This document shows positions 55,649 to 64,000 of a stretch of DNA of 64,000 nucleotides, in pieces. The stretch covers positions 186,001-250,000 of the forward strand of contig NZ_CP039904.1 in the NCBI RefSeq assembly GCF_005221385.1. The letters run 5' to 3'. The position numbers and the translations under genes were made by a program. Each line of letters opens with the position of its first letter. The first letter of the stretch is position 1. The notes below the pieces were generated by a model. That model was given only the letters and a program-made list of their open reading frames with translations. It had not been told where the DNA came from and made no database searches. This DNA comes from Agrobacterium tumefaciens (GTDB taxonomy: Bacteria > Pseudomonadota > Alphaproteobacteria > Rhizobiales > Rhizobiaceae).

Positions 55649-57421
55649 ATGACGACTGACCAGATCCTCGCCTTCACCGTGATCGCCGGCATGATGGCAG
55701 CATTCATCTGGGACAGGTTCCGTTACGACGTCATAGCCTGCAGCGCATTGCTGGTGGCGGTGGCGCTTGGCGTCGTGCCTTTCAACAAGGCTTTCTCCGG
55801 TTTTTCCGACGATATCGTCATCATCGTCGCAAGCGCGCTGATCGTCAGTTCGGCCGTGGCGCGTTCGGGGGTCGTTGATATGACGATCAAGAAATATTTC
55901 CCGGAAATGCACTCCAAGGGCCTGCAACTGGCCTTTCTGATGATCGTCGTCGCCATCATGTCGGCTTTCATCAAGAATATCGGCGCACTTGCCATCATGA
56001 TGCCCGTCGCCTTCCAGTTTGCCCGCAAATCCGGCAGCCCCGTTTCTTATTATCTGATGCCGATGGCCTTTGCCGCGCTGCTGGGCGGGTTGATGACGCA
56101 GATCGGCACCTCGCCCAACATCGTCGTTTCCCGGCTGCGGGAGGAAATGACCGGCCAGAGCTTTTCGATGTTCGACTTCACCCCCGTCGGTGCGGGGCTG
56201 ACCGTGATCGGCATCATCTTCCTGACCTTCGGTTACCGGCTGCTGCCGGTGCGCAACCGCCAGCAGGCATCGGTGGAGGATGCTCTCGACCAGGCGGCCT
56301 ACACGGCGGAGGCAACGCTGCCGGCCGACAGCACCTTTGCCGACAGGCCGCTGCGCGAACTTTTGAAACAGGCCGATGGCGACGTGATCGCCAGCACCAT
56401 CCTGCGCGGACCGCGGCGCATCTCCCCCTTCCCCGACGTCAAGCTGAAGGCCGGAGACACGGTTCTGCTTGAAGGCAGCCCCGAAGGGTTGGACCGCATC
56501 GTTTCGCAGGCGAAATTGCTGCTATCCGGCAAACCGCTAACCGAAAACGGCCAGAAAACCGGCGATCTCATCTCCATGGAAGCGGTGATCAGCAATGAAT
56601 CGGTGCTAACAGGCATTTCAGCCCGCGAACTTTCCCTGTCCTACACGCGCGGCGTCAATCTGATCGCCGTCAGCCGTCGCGGCCAGCGCGTCAGCCAGCG
56701 GCTTTCCGACCTGACCTTGCAGGCGGGCGACGTCATCCTGCTGCAGGGCAGCCGCAAGAACCTGCCGCACGTATTGCAGGAATTCTCCCTTCTGCCCTTG
56801 GCCCAGCGGGAAATCCTGCTCGGCGTGCAGCGCCGTGCGCTTCTGCCCGTCATCGTGCTGGCCGCGGCCATGCTTGCCGCCGGCAGCGGGCTGGTGCCGG
56901 TCTCGGTCGCCTTTTTCGCCGCCGCCTTCCTGATGATCGTCGTCGGCGCCATTCCGCTTGCCGAAGTCTATAAATCGATCGACGGGCCGATCCTCGTCAT
57001 GCTCGCCGCCCTTATTCCCGTCAGTGACAGTCTTCGCACCAGCGGCGCCAGCGAATTGATCGCCGCCTGGCTTGGCCAGGCAGCGCAAGGGCTGCCGCCT
57101 TTCGCGGCGCTCGGCATGATCCTCTTGACCGCCATGGCAGTGACGCCCTTCCTCAACAATGCCGCCACCGTGCTGGTCATGGCTCCCATCGCCGCCGGTT
57201 TCGCCACCACGCTCGGGTTCCGGCCGGAGGCCTTCCTGATGGCGGTGGCGATCGGCGCCGGCTGCGATTTCCTCACCCCCATCGGCCACCAGTGCAACAC
57301 GCTGGTCATGGGTCCCGGCGGTTACCGCTTCAGCGATTATCCGCGCCTCGGCCTGCCGCTGTCGATCATGATCGTCATTGCCAGCATTCCCATGCTGCTT
57401 TACGTCTGGCCAGTGAACTAG
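55649..57421 (+). CDS. SLC13/CitT-like permease with two RCK-C (TrkA_C) domains
   Basis: An inner-membrane anion transporter of 590 residues. N-terminal helices begin ILAFTVIAGMMAAFIWDRF, the first re-entrant region includes LLGGLMTQIGTSPNIVVSRL near residue 150, and a second set ends with VTPFLNNAATVLVMAPIAAG and GAGCDFLTPIGHQCNTLVMG. Between the halves (about 210-380) lie two cytoplasmic regulatory domains with FPDVKLKAGDTVLLEGS and LTLQAGDVILLQGS, the repeated TrkA_C pattern. This arrangement occurs in putative sulfate or dicarboxylate carriers; the substrate is not evident. Confidence 0.9.
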   Translation: MTTDQILAFTVIAGMMAAFIWDRFRYDVIACSALLVAVALGVVPFNKAFSGFSDDIVIIVASALIVSSAVARSGVVDMTIKKYFPEMHSKGLQLAFLMIVVAIMSAFIKNIGALAIMMPVAFQFARKSGSPVSYYLMPMAFAALLGGLMTQIGTSPNIVVSRLREEMTGQSFSMFDFTPVGAGLTVIGIIFLTFGYRLLPVRNRQQASVEDALDQAAYTAEATLPADSTFADRPLRELLKQADGDVIASTILRGPRRISPFPDVKLKAGDTVLLEGSPEGLDRIVSQAKLLLSGKPLTENGQKTGDLISMEAVISNESVLTGISARELSLSYTRGVNLIAVSRRGQRVSQRLSDLTLQAGDVILLQGSRKNLPHVLQEFSLLPLAQREILLGVQRRALLPVIVLAAAMLAAGSGLVPVSVAFFAAAFLMIVVGAIPLAEVYKSIDGPILVMLAALIPVSDSLRTSGASELIAAWLGQAAQGLPPFAALGMILLTAMAVTPFLNNAATVLVMAPIAAGFATTLGFRPEAFLMAVAIGAGCDFLTPIGHQCNTLVMGPGGYRFSDYPRLGLPLSIMIVIASIPMLLYVWPVN

Positions 57422-57659
57422 GACTCTGGGCCAGGACGCTGAACCAGCGCGTCCCGTCGCCGTGCGAAGACAGCGCAGGCTTCGTATTTCCTTGACGCCT
57501 GCGGCAGAATATGGCCTAAGCCGAAGCCGAACGGGAATGTGCAAAAGACGCTTTCATTGCGTCTTCCAACATGATTTCCTGCCGCATCCAAACGAAAACA
57601 TCGTGACAGAAGGGTGAAACCGCCCCGATGTCACTGCCACGTCACGACGAGTGAATTTC

Positions 57660-59117
57660 ATGACCACTTCCGGCGTTCGCGTCCGCATCGCACCTTCCCC
57701 CACCGGCGAGCCGCATGTCGGCACCGCCTATATCGCGCTGTTCAACTATCTCTTCGCCCAGAAACATGGCGGCGAGTTCATCCTGCGCATCGAGGATACC
57801 GACGCCACCCGCTCGACCCTTGAATATGAGCAGAAGGTGCTGGAAGCCCTGCGCTGGACCGGCCTCACCTGGTCGGAAGGCCCCGATGTCGGCGGCCCTT
57901 ACGGTCCCTACCGCCAGTCCGAGCGCAAGCCTATGTATTGGCCCTATGCAGAAGAACTGCTGGAAAAAGGCCATGCCTTCCGCTGTTTCTGCACGCCCGA
58001 GCGGCTGGAAGAAATGCGCGAAGCGCAGCGCGCCGCCGGCAAGCCGCCGAAATATGACGGCCATTGCCTCAACCTGAAGGCCGAGGAAGTCACCGCCCGC
58101 GTCGCCGCCGGCGAGGCCAATGTCGTGCGCATGAAAATCCCGACCGAAGGTTCGTGCGATTTCCATGACGGCGTTTATGGCGATGTCTCGATACCCTGGG
58201 ATTCGGTCGATATGCAGGTGCTGATCAAGGCCGACGGCATGCCGACCTATCACATGGCCAACGTCATCGACGACCATCTGATGAAGATCACCCATGTGGC
58301 GCGCGGCGAGGAATGGCTGGCATCCGTGCCCAAGCACATTCTGCTTTACCGTTATTTCGGCTGGGACCAGCCCACGTTCATGCATCTTTCGCTGATGCGC
58401 AACGCCGACAAGTCGAAGCTTTCCAAGCGCAAGAACCCGACCTCGATCTCCTATTATTCCGCGCTCGGTTACCTGCCAGAAGCGCTGATGAACTTCCTTG
58501 GCCTGTTCTTCATCCAGATCGCCGAAGGCGAAGAGCTTCTGACCATGGACGAGCTGGCGGCGAAGTTCGACCCGGAAGCGCTGTCCAAGGCCGGCGCCAT
58601 CTTCGACATCCAGAAGCTGGACTGGCTGAACGGCCGCTGGCTGCGCGAGAAGCTTTCGCCGGAGGAGTTCATTTCCCGCACGCTGGAATGGGCGATGGAA
58701 AGTGCCCGTCTGACCGAAGGCCTGAAGCTAGCGCAGAGCCGCATTTCAAGGCTCGGCGAATTGCCGAACCTTGCCGGCTTCCTGCTGGCGAGCGATGTCG
58801 GCCTGACGCCGGCTTCCTTTGCCGGGCTGAAGAGCAAACCGGAGGAAATCCACGAAATCCTCACCACGGTTGCCGCAGACCTCGAAAAAATGCCGGACTG
58901 GAATGTGGAAGCGATCGAGGCCGAGCTGCGCGATGTCGCCGAACGCACCGGCAAGAAGCTGCGCATCGTGACGCCGCCGCTCTTCGTCGCCATGTCCGGT
59001 TCCTCGCGCTCGCTGCCGCTGTTTGACTCGATGGCGCTGCTTGGCCGCTCCGTGGTGCGCCAGCGGCTGAAGATGGCGATTGCCGTTGTGGCCACGATGG
59101 TTGGCAGCGGAAGCTGA
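57660..59117 (+). CDS. gltX: Glutamyl-tRNA synthetase
   Basis: Charges tRNA-Glu with glutamate; class I enzyme of 485 residues. VRIAPSPTGEPHVGTAYIALFN near residue 8 holds the HIGH-type motif (HVGT), and SKLSKRKNP near 245 the KMSKS motif. The C-terminal anticodon-binding helical domain runs from about 330. The ATG at 57660 is chosen over the GTG at 57651. Alphaproteobacteria often carry two gltX copies with different tRNA preferences; which one this is cannot be told here. Confidence 0.95.
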   Translation: MTTSGVRVRIAPSPTGEPHVGTAYIALFNYLFAQKHGGEFILRIEDTDATRSTLEYEQKVLEALRWTGLTWSEGPDVGGPYGPYRQSERKPMYWPYAEELLEKGHAFRCFCTPERLEEMREAQRAAGKPPKYDGHCLNLKAEEVTARVAAGEANVVRMKIPTEGSCDFHDGVYGDVSIPWDSVDMQVLIKADGMPTYHMANVIDDHLMKITHVARGEEWLASVPKHILLYRYFGWDQPTFMHLSLMRNADKSKLSKRKNPTSISYYSALGYLPEALMNFLGLFFIQIAEGEELLTMDELAAKFDPEALSKAGAIFDIQKLDWLNGRWLREKLSPEEFISRTLEWAMESARLTEGLKLAQSRISRLGELPNLAGFLLASDVGLTPASFAGLKSKPEEIHEILTTVAADLEKMPDWNVEAIEAELRDVAERTGKKLRIVTPPLFVAMSGSSRSLPLFDSMALLGRSVVRQRLKMAIAVVATMVGSGS

Positions 59118-59172
59118 TGATGACGTGCTGGCGGTGACGGCAGCATTCTAGAATACGCCCTCTGCTTGGGGC

Positions 59173-59316
59173 TTACCCCCCTCTGCCCTGCCGGGCATCT
59201 CCCCCTCAAGGGGGGAGATCAGGTGCCGCACCCGCTCGTTCCATGGGCAAGGTGCCCGCCGCTTGTCGATCTCCCCCCTTGAGGGGGAGATGTCCGGCAG
59301 GACAGAGGGGGGTAAG
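59173..59316. repeat. Intergenic palindromic repeat, family D copy 2
   Basis: Left end TTACCCCCCTCTGCCCTGCC, right end GGCAGGACAGAGGGGGGTAA, with CATCTCCCCCTCAAGGGGGG and its mirror inside. The whole unit lies between gltX and lysS and matches the copy at 47801-47956. Confidence 0.8.
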
Positions 59317-59368
59317 CCCGGAGCGCACAGGGTAACCGCAACGAACAAGCCCGCTAAAGGCGAACACC

Positions 59369-60868
59369 ATGAACGACAAGACGACCGAAACCACCGCCCT
59401 CTCCTCCGACGCGACAGAAGTGCGCCGCCAGAAACTTGCGCTGTTGCGCGAGCAGATCGGCGATGTCTATCCGGCGCATTTCCACCGCACGCTGACCAAT
59501 GCGGAGCTTTCGGAAAAATACGCCGATATCGAAGCTGACGTTGAAACCGGCGATACGGTGACGGTGGCCGGCCGCGTTTATTCCTCGCGCAATTCCGGCA
59601 TGTTCATGGATATCCATGACGCCTCGGGCAAGGTGCAAATCTTCTCCCACAAGGATACGACGCCGGAAGCGGCGCGCAACCTGCTGCCGATGATCGATAT
59701 CGGCGACATCATTGGCGTCACCGGCAAGGTGCGCCGCACCAAGCGCGGCGAGCTGACGATCAACGCCGAAGAAATCACCATGCTGACGAAGTCGCTGCTG
59801 CCGATGCCCGAGAAGTGGCATGGCGTCTCCGACATCGAGCTGCGTTACCGCAAGCGCCATCTGGATATTCTCTCCAACGAGGAATCCAAGCTGCGCTTCC
59901 TGCAGCGTTCGAAGATTCTCTCCGGCATCCGCCGCTTCATGGAGGCCGAAGGCTTCCTCGAAGTGGAAACGCCGATGCTGCAGACCATCTATGGCGGCGC
60001 GACGGCCGATCCGTTCAAGACCTTCCACAACACGCTGAAGATGGACATGTATCTGCGCATCGCGCCGGAACTGTACCTGAAGCGCACGCTGGTTTCGGGC
60101 CTGACCGACAAGGTCTTCGAAATCAACCGCAACTTCCGTAACGAAGGCGTTTCCACAAGGCACAATCCTGAATTCACCATGATGGAGTGCTACTGGGCCT
60201 ATGCCGACTACGAAGACATCATGGGTCTCGTGGAGCGGCTGTTCGAGACGCTGGCAATTGCCTTGCACGGCACGACCGAAGTTGAATTCCAGGGCCAGAC
60301 GATCTCCTTCAAGGGTCCGTTCAAGCGCGTACCGATGCCTGAAGCCGTGAAGGAAGCGACCGGTATCGATTTCCTCGCCATCAAGACCGACGAAGAAGCC
60401 CGCGCTGCCGCCAAAGCCGCCGGTTTTGCGGTGGAGAAGGACTGGACCTGGGGCGAATGCCTTGCCTTCATCTTCGAAGAGAAGGTGGAAGGCACGCTGA
60501 TCCAGCCGAGCCACGTCACGCATTTCCCGAAGGACATTTCGCCGTTTGCCAAGGAAGTGCCGGGCGAACCGCGCCTCGTCGAGCGTTTCGAAAGCTATTG
60601 CAACGCCTGGGAAGTGGGCAACGCCTTCTCGGAACTCAACGATCCGGAAGAACAGCGCCGCCGCATGGTGGAACAGCTGGAACAGGCGCACGCCCGCGGT
60701 GAAAAGGACAAGCAGCTGGACGAGGAATTCCTCGATGCCATCGACCAGGGCATGCCGCCCGCCGGCGGTCTCGGCATCGGCGTCGATCGCCTGATCATGC
60801 TGCTCACCAACGCCCCGTCGATCCGTGACGTCATCCTCTTCCCGGCCCGCCGCAACAAGGCGGATTGA
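59369..60868 (+). CDS. lysS: Lysyl-tRNA synthetase, class II
   Basis: Charges tRNA-Lys with lysine; 499 residues. The N-terminal OB-fold (about 60-150) has VTVAGRVYSSRNSGMFMDIHD. Class II motif 2 is FRNEGVSTRHNPEFTMMECY near 255, and motif 3 is GLGIGVDRLIMLLTNAPSIRD near 470. It differs from the class I LysK found in many alphaproteobacteria. The start follows AAAGGCGAACACC. It is followed by a GC-rich hairpin. Confidence 0.96.
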   Translation: MNDKTTETTALSSDATEVRRQKLALLREQIGDVYPAHFHRTLTNAELSEKYADIEADVETGDTVTVAGRVYSSRNSGMFMDIHDASGKVQIFSHKDTTPEAARNLLPMIDIGDIIGVTGKVRRTKRGELTINAEEITMLTKSLLPMPEKWHGVSDIELRYRKRHLDILSNEESKLRFLQRSKILSGIRRFMEAEGFLEVETPMLQTIYGGATADPFKTFHNTLKMDMYLRIAPELYLKRTLVSGLTDKVFEINRNFRNEGVSTRHNPEFTMMECYWAYADYEDIMGLVERLFETLAIALHGTTEVEFQGQTISFKGPFKRVPMPEAVKEATGIDFLAIKTDEEARAAAKAAGFAVEKDWTWGECLAFIFEEKVEGTLIQPSHVTHFPKDISPFAKEVPGEPRLVERFESYCNAWEVGNAFSELNDPEEQRRRMVEQLEQAHARGEKDKQLDEEFLDAIDQGMPPAGGLGIGVDRLIMLLTNAPSIRDVILFPARRNKAD

Positions 60869-60882
60869 TCGAACGAAAACGA

Positions 60883-60902
60883 AGGCGGCCTCACGGCCGC
60901 CT
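60883..60902 (+). terminator. Hairpin downstream of lysS
   Basis: AGGCGGCC at 60883-60890 pairs with GGCCGCCT at 60895-60902 around TCAC, 14 bases after the lysS stop. The following bases contain only a short T-run (ATTTTCTTC at 60914-60922). Confidence 0.6.
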
Positions 60903-61081
60903 ACTCCGGATGAGATTTTCTTCATCGCCATGCTTTGGGACAGGCCCACTGCTGTCCGGTTTAAATTTTCGCGCGCCGCCTATAACATAGATTTTTAATG
61001 ATGGTCAGACGTCACGCGCCCTTCGGACACGAATGAAGTATGGGCGTCCTTCGATGAAGGGCAAACCTCGCCAGACACTCT

Positions 61082-61171
61082 GACGTCATCCTCGGGCTTG
61101 TCCCGGGGATCTGCAATGGTTTGATTTTGTTGACGTGTTTAGATCCTTGGGACAAGCCCAAGGATGACGTC
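61082..61171. repeat. Intergenic palindromic repeat, family B copy 2
   Basis: Starts GACGTCATCCTCGGGCTTGT and ends AAGGATGACGTC, with the mirrored inner arms. It matches the copy at 11591-11682 in length and ends. With the lysS hairpin it accounts for most of the 364-base gap; the rest shows nothing recognisable. Confidence 0.75.
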
Positions 61172-61232
61172 GTTACAATTGGCCTGACTCGCTTTTCTAT
61201 CGGACAACGGCCTCCGTTTAAAACGGACGCCC

Positions 61233-62150
61233 CTAGTGCCCGGCCTTGCCCGCACCCGGCTCCTCAGCCGCCGGTTTTTCCTCCGCCGCCTGCGCGGTCG
61301 TCGAGCCTTTTCCGAAGATCAACGATTTCAGATAGGTCAGGCTGAAGATGCTGCCGCCATCGGCTTCCGGTGTCGAAGTCAGCAATTCATCGGCACCGGG
61401 TTCGCCCCGCGCTTCGGGAGACGGCTGTTCTCCGTGCGCTTCCGCACCGGCCCCGCCTTCATCCGTTTCCGCGGGTGCTGCACCATGGCCGCCGCCCTCG
61501 TCCTTGGCTTCGCCATGCCCGGCCGCGCCTTTCGCAGCCTTGCCTTCATGGCCTTCAGCACCGGCATCCGAAGCCGGCGTCGCGCAATCGGCGGTATCGC
61601 TCAGGCTTGCGGCCATGGTTTCGGCGTCCTCAAGCGGCAGATCGATACGCAGCCCATAAAACTGGCCGCTGCCATTGGCCGCGCCATCATAATAAAAAGC
61701 GGAATAACGCTGGGCATCGGCGCCCTGCGGAATCTTGGTGGGATCAGGAATGAAGACGACCTGTGCGGCAATGGCCCGGCCGCGCATTTCCGAGCGCAAT
61801 TGCGGGCCATTCCTGTCGAGCACCGACACCTGTACCAGATCTGGCTTCTGTTTATCGTAAACTGCCTTGGCGACGCGGAGTGCGGTTTTCAACCGCTCCG
61901 TGCCATCGCCACCTGCGGTGCGGATGAATTTCCGCACCCATAAGGAACCGTTCTTGCGGATGTTGACCGTCTGGACTGCGTCGCAGGAAAGCCCGTTGGT
62001 GGAAGCGTAGGATGGGCCAAGCAGCCGATCGCTGCCGATGAACACGGCAGCAGAACCGGTCGCACCCGCCAAAAGCAGGATCCCGCCTACGATCACAACG
62101 AGTTTGCGCGAAAACCGCATTCGTCCGAATACAGCTTTCACCCGCAACAT
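61233..62150 (-). CDS. Membrane-anchored periplasmic protein of unknown function with low-complexity tail
   Basis: A 305-residue protein with one N-terminal membrane segment (KLVVIVGGILLLAGATGSAAVF, about 15-36) and probably periplasmic remainder. A conserved-looking domain of about 150 residues (45-190) includes CDAVQTVNIRKNGSLWVRKFI and YSAFYYDGAANGSGQFYGLR, with two cysteines that could pair. The last 110 residues are Gly/Ala/Glu/His-rich (HGEAKDEGGGHGAAPAE) and end with an Ala/Glu stretch. I do not recognise the family. Starts at 62150 or 62120 are possible; neither has a strong ribosome site. Divergent from sitA. Confidence 0.65.
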   Translation of the reverse strand: MLRVKAVFGRMRFSRKLVVIVGGILLLAGATGSAAVFIGSDRLLGPSYASTNGLSCDAVQTVNIRKNGSLWVRKFIRTAGGDGTERLKTALRVAKAVYDKQKPDLVQVSVLDRNGPQLRSEMRGRAIAAQVVFIPDPTKIPQGADAQRYSAFYYDGAANGSGQFYGLRIDLPLEDAETMAASLSDTADCATPASDAGAEGHEGKAAKGAAGHGEAKDEGGGHGAAPAETDEGGAGAEAHGEQPSPEARGEPGADELLTSTPEADGGSIFSLTYLKSLIFGKGSTTAQAAEEKPAAEEPGAGKAGH

Positions 62151-62348
62151 CCTGACATCAAGTACCCCGCCTTATCGCCCTCACCCCGAAACGTGGCTCT
62201 GATGATGAGGAACACACGCGGGATAAAGCTCGTAACCTCGTTGTCCGAGCCTTACGATACTGCCGCTTTCTCATTGAAAAAAGTTTAACCACCCCGGCGC
62301 AACGCCGGCAAAAACGCACCATTTTCAGACATTTTCAAATGACGCTAA

Positions 62349-62418
62349 ATTGCGAATGATTTGCAATAGCGTTGACAAGTGTGATTTTATAACAGATGGT
62401 ATTGCGAATTAATCGCAA
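62349..62418. promoter_or_regulatory. Two Mur/Fur-type boxes upstream of sitA
   Basis: ATTGCGAATGATTTGCAAT at 62349-62367 and TTGCGAATTAATCGCAA at 62402-62418 share the form TTGC-N-rich centre-GCAA known from alphaproteobacterial Fur/Mur manganese boxes. The second has six-base perfect arms. A good -35 hexamer TTGACA lies between them at 62372-62377. The placement suits manganese-dependent repression of sitABCD. Confidence 0.65.
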
Positions 62419-62437
62419 CAAACATTCGGTGACAGAC

Positions 62438-63328
62438 GTGAACTTCCAGAAAATCCGGCATGCTCTTTTTGCTTTTTCACTTTTTCTCCCCGCCGCCGCA
62501 GTGGCACAGGAAAAACCGAAGGTGGTGACGACCTTCACCATCATCGCCGACATGGCTCGCAACGTGGCGGGCGATGCGGCCGAAGTGGAAAGCATTACCA
62601 AGCCGGGTGCTGAAATTCACAACTATCAACCAACCCCGCGTGACATCCTCAAAGCCCGCAAAGCCGATCTGGTGCTGCGCAATGGTCTCAATCTGGAATT
62701 GTGGTTCGAGAAATTCCTGGCCAACCTCTCCGGCGTGCCGAGCGTGACGGTGAGCGATGGCGTGACGCCGATGGCGATCAGCGGCGGGGCATACCAGGGA
62801 AAACCCAATCCGCATGCCTGGATGTCTCCCGATAACGCCTTGATCTATGTGGAAAATATCCGCAAGGGCCTTGCCGGGATCGACCCCGCCCATGCCGATG
62901 TCTATGCCGCCAATGCCAAGGCCTATTCGGACAAGATCAAGGCGACCGTCCAGCCCATTCGCGATACGCTTTCCGTTCTGCCGGAAAACAAGCGCTGGTT
63001 GGTAACGAGCGAAGGCGCCTTCTCTTATCTCGCCCGCGATTTCGGCCTGAAGGAACTGTTCCTGTGGCCGGTCAATGCCGACAGCCAGGGCACACCGCAG
63101 CAGGTGCGCGGCGTAATCGACGCCATGCGCGAGCACAATATCCAGGTTATCTTCAGCGAAAGCACGGTGTCCGCCGATCCCGCCGAGCAGGTGGCAAAGG
63201 AAACCGGCGCAACCTATGGCGGCATACTCTACGTGGATTCGCTGAGCGAAGCGGACGGCCCGGTTCCGACCTATCTCGATCTGCTGCGGGTGACGAGCGA
63301 AACCATCGCAAAAGGCCTGTCATCATGA
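62438..63328 (+). CDS. sitA: Manganese/iron ABC transporter substrate-binding protein
   Basis: A periplasmic metal-binding protein of 296 residues, cluster A-I. The signal peptide ends around AAVAQ, then [20 protein letters not shown] is the typical start. The four expected metal ligands are in [13 protein letters not shown] (His), [11 protein letters not shown] (His), [10 protein letters not shown] (Glu) and [18 protein letters not shown] (Asp). The Glu/Asp pair favours Mn or Fe over Zn. I take the GTG at 62438 with GGTGA five bases before; the frame opens at 62396, but that start would sit under the operator. It overlaps sitB by ATGA. Confidence 0.88.
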   Translation: MNFQKIRHALFAFSLFLPAAAVAQEKPKVVTTFTIIADMARNVAGDAAEVESITKPGAEIHNYQPTPRDILKARKADLVLRNGLNLELWFEKFLANLSGVPSVTVSDGVTPMAISGGAYQGKPNPHAWMSPDNALIYVENIRKGLAGIDPAHADVYAANAKAYSDKIKATVQPIRDTLSVLPENKRWLVTSEGAFSYLARDFGLKELFLWPVNADSQGTPQQVRGVIDAMREHNIQVIFSESTVSADPAEQVAKETGATYGGILYVDSLSEADGPVPTYLDLLRVTSETIAKGLSS

Positions 63329-64000
63329 GAATGGGCGGAAAAAAAATAGCCGGCGGCCTGGCGGTTCAAAATGCGACAGTGACCTATCGCAACGGCCACA
63401 CAGCATTGAGAAATGCCAGCTTCTCCATCCCCCGCGGAACGATCACTGCACTTGTCGGCGTCAATGGCGCCGGCAAGTCCACGATTTTCAAGGCGATCAT
63501 GGGTTTCGTGCCGCTGGCCGCCGGTTCCGTCTCGATCTTCGACCTGCCGGTGAAAGAGGCGCTCAGGAAAAACCTCGTTGCTTACGTGCCGCAGGCCGAG
63601 GAGGTGGACTGGAGCTTTCCGGTGCTGGTGGAGGATGTGGTGATGATGGGCCGTTATGGCCACATGAACTTCCTGCGCATCCCGTCCAAACGCGATCACC
63701 AGATGGTGGAAGAGGCGCTGAAGCGCGTCAACATGCTCGATTATCGCAAAAGGCAGATCGGCGAGCTTTCCGGCGGGCAGAAGAAGCGGGTATTTCTGGC
63801 CCGCGCACTGGCGCAGGAAGGCCAGGTCATCCTGCTCGACGAACCCTTCACCGGCGTCGACGTGACGACGGAAGAACAGATCGTCGCCCTTTTGAAGGCA
63901 TTGCGCGACGAGGGCCGCGTCATGCTGGTCTCCACCCATAATCTCGGCAGCGTGCCGGAATTTTGCGACCGCGCCGTCTTCGTCAAGGGGACGGTGCTGG
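63325..64000 (+). CDS. sitB: Manganese/iron ABC transporter ATP-binding protein (3' end outside window)
   Basis: The ATPase of the SitABCD importer; 225 residues are visible. [12 protein letters not shown] near residue 45, [15 protein letters not shown] near 148, [14 protein letters not shown] near 172 and the switch histidine in LVSTHNL are intact. The region [21 protein letters not shown] near 90 is the characteristic Q-loop of metal-type (MntB/ZnuC) ATPases. It starts four bases inside the sitA stop, and the permease genes sitC and sitD presumably follow. Confidence 0.92.
   Translation, partial: MRMGGKKIAGGLAVQNATVTYRNGHTALRNASFSIPRGTITALVGVNGAGKSTIFKAIMGFVPLAAGSVSIFDLPVKEALRKNLVAYVPQAEEVDWSFPVLVEDVVMMGRYGHMNFLRIPSKRDHQMVEEALKRVNMLDYRKRQIGELSGGQKKRVFLARALAQEGQVILLDEPFTGVDVTTEEQIVALLKALRDEGRVMLVSTHNLGSVPEFCDRAVFVKGTVL

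Noticed and set aside
59354..60949. A 531-codon minus-strand ORF
   Set aside because: It is antisense to lysS, which carries all class II synthetase motifs.

Overview
The window is a gene-dense, roughly 60% GC stretch of an alphaproteobacterial chromosome, best matched by Agrobacterium or a close rhizobial relative. The reasons are the ugp, ytf/yjf, xyl and sit transport and catabolic modules, an acrA-acrB-acrR efflux operon, a Zur-box-controlled yciC gene, and several families of short palindromic intergenic repeats typical of Rhizobiaceae. The assignment rests on protein recognition from memory; no database was searched. I saw no rRNA, tRNA, CRISPR array, prophage or insertion sequence.

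Layout. 1-1355: the 5' part of ornithine decarboxylase (minus strand) behind a long structured leader of the speF RNA type, which contains a possible 28-codon leader ORF. 1356-6231: a LysR regulator and a convergent CUT2 sugar ABC transporter operon. 6299-11460: acrR, acrB and acrA with an AcrR-type operator. 11747-18992: a tandem-PAS diguanylate cyclase, a ureidoglycine aminohydrolase-like bicupin, a methyltransferase, a membrane GGDEF-EAL protein and an LDH2-family dehydrogenase. 19185-21974: an FtsK translocase with no membrane anchor. 22351-28488: a five-gene peptide-type ABC transporter coupled to a class V aminotransferase. 28653-30205: small genes, an AraC regulator and a VOC protein. 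30244-38125: a sugar-acid dehydratase divergent from the galactofuranose-type transporter ytfQ-ytfR-ytfT-yjfF and a FadR-type GntR regulator. 38186-40163: a VTT membrane protein, then yciC with a small partner gene under a Zur box. 40303-44678: ugpBAEC. 44706-46269: a glyoxalase-like protein and OmpW with an upstream FNR/FixK box. 46377-50628: xylA, xylB and a LacI regulator. 50900-54553: an EmrAB-type pump divergent from its TetR regulator. 54717-60902: TerC, an SLC13-type permease, gltX and lysS. 61233 to the end: an envelope protein of unknown function, then sitA and the start of sitB behind two Mur/Fur-type boxes.

The recurring theme is nutrient uptake (sugars, xylose, glycerol-3-phosphate, peptides, Zn-related functions and Mn) with a local regulator and a recognisable operator beside several transport units. 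Two RND/MFS efflux systems and two cyclic-di-GMP proteins are added. I found no obviously new multi-gene system. The less ordinary items are the leader ORF before odc, an in-frame 19-codon upstream ORF before the first sugar ABC ATPase, the anchorless FtsK, the yciC partner gene, and a low-complexity envelope protein near the right end.
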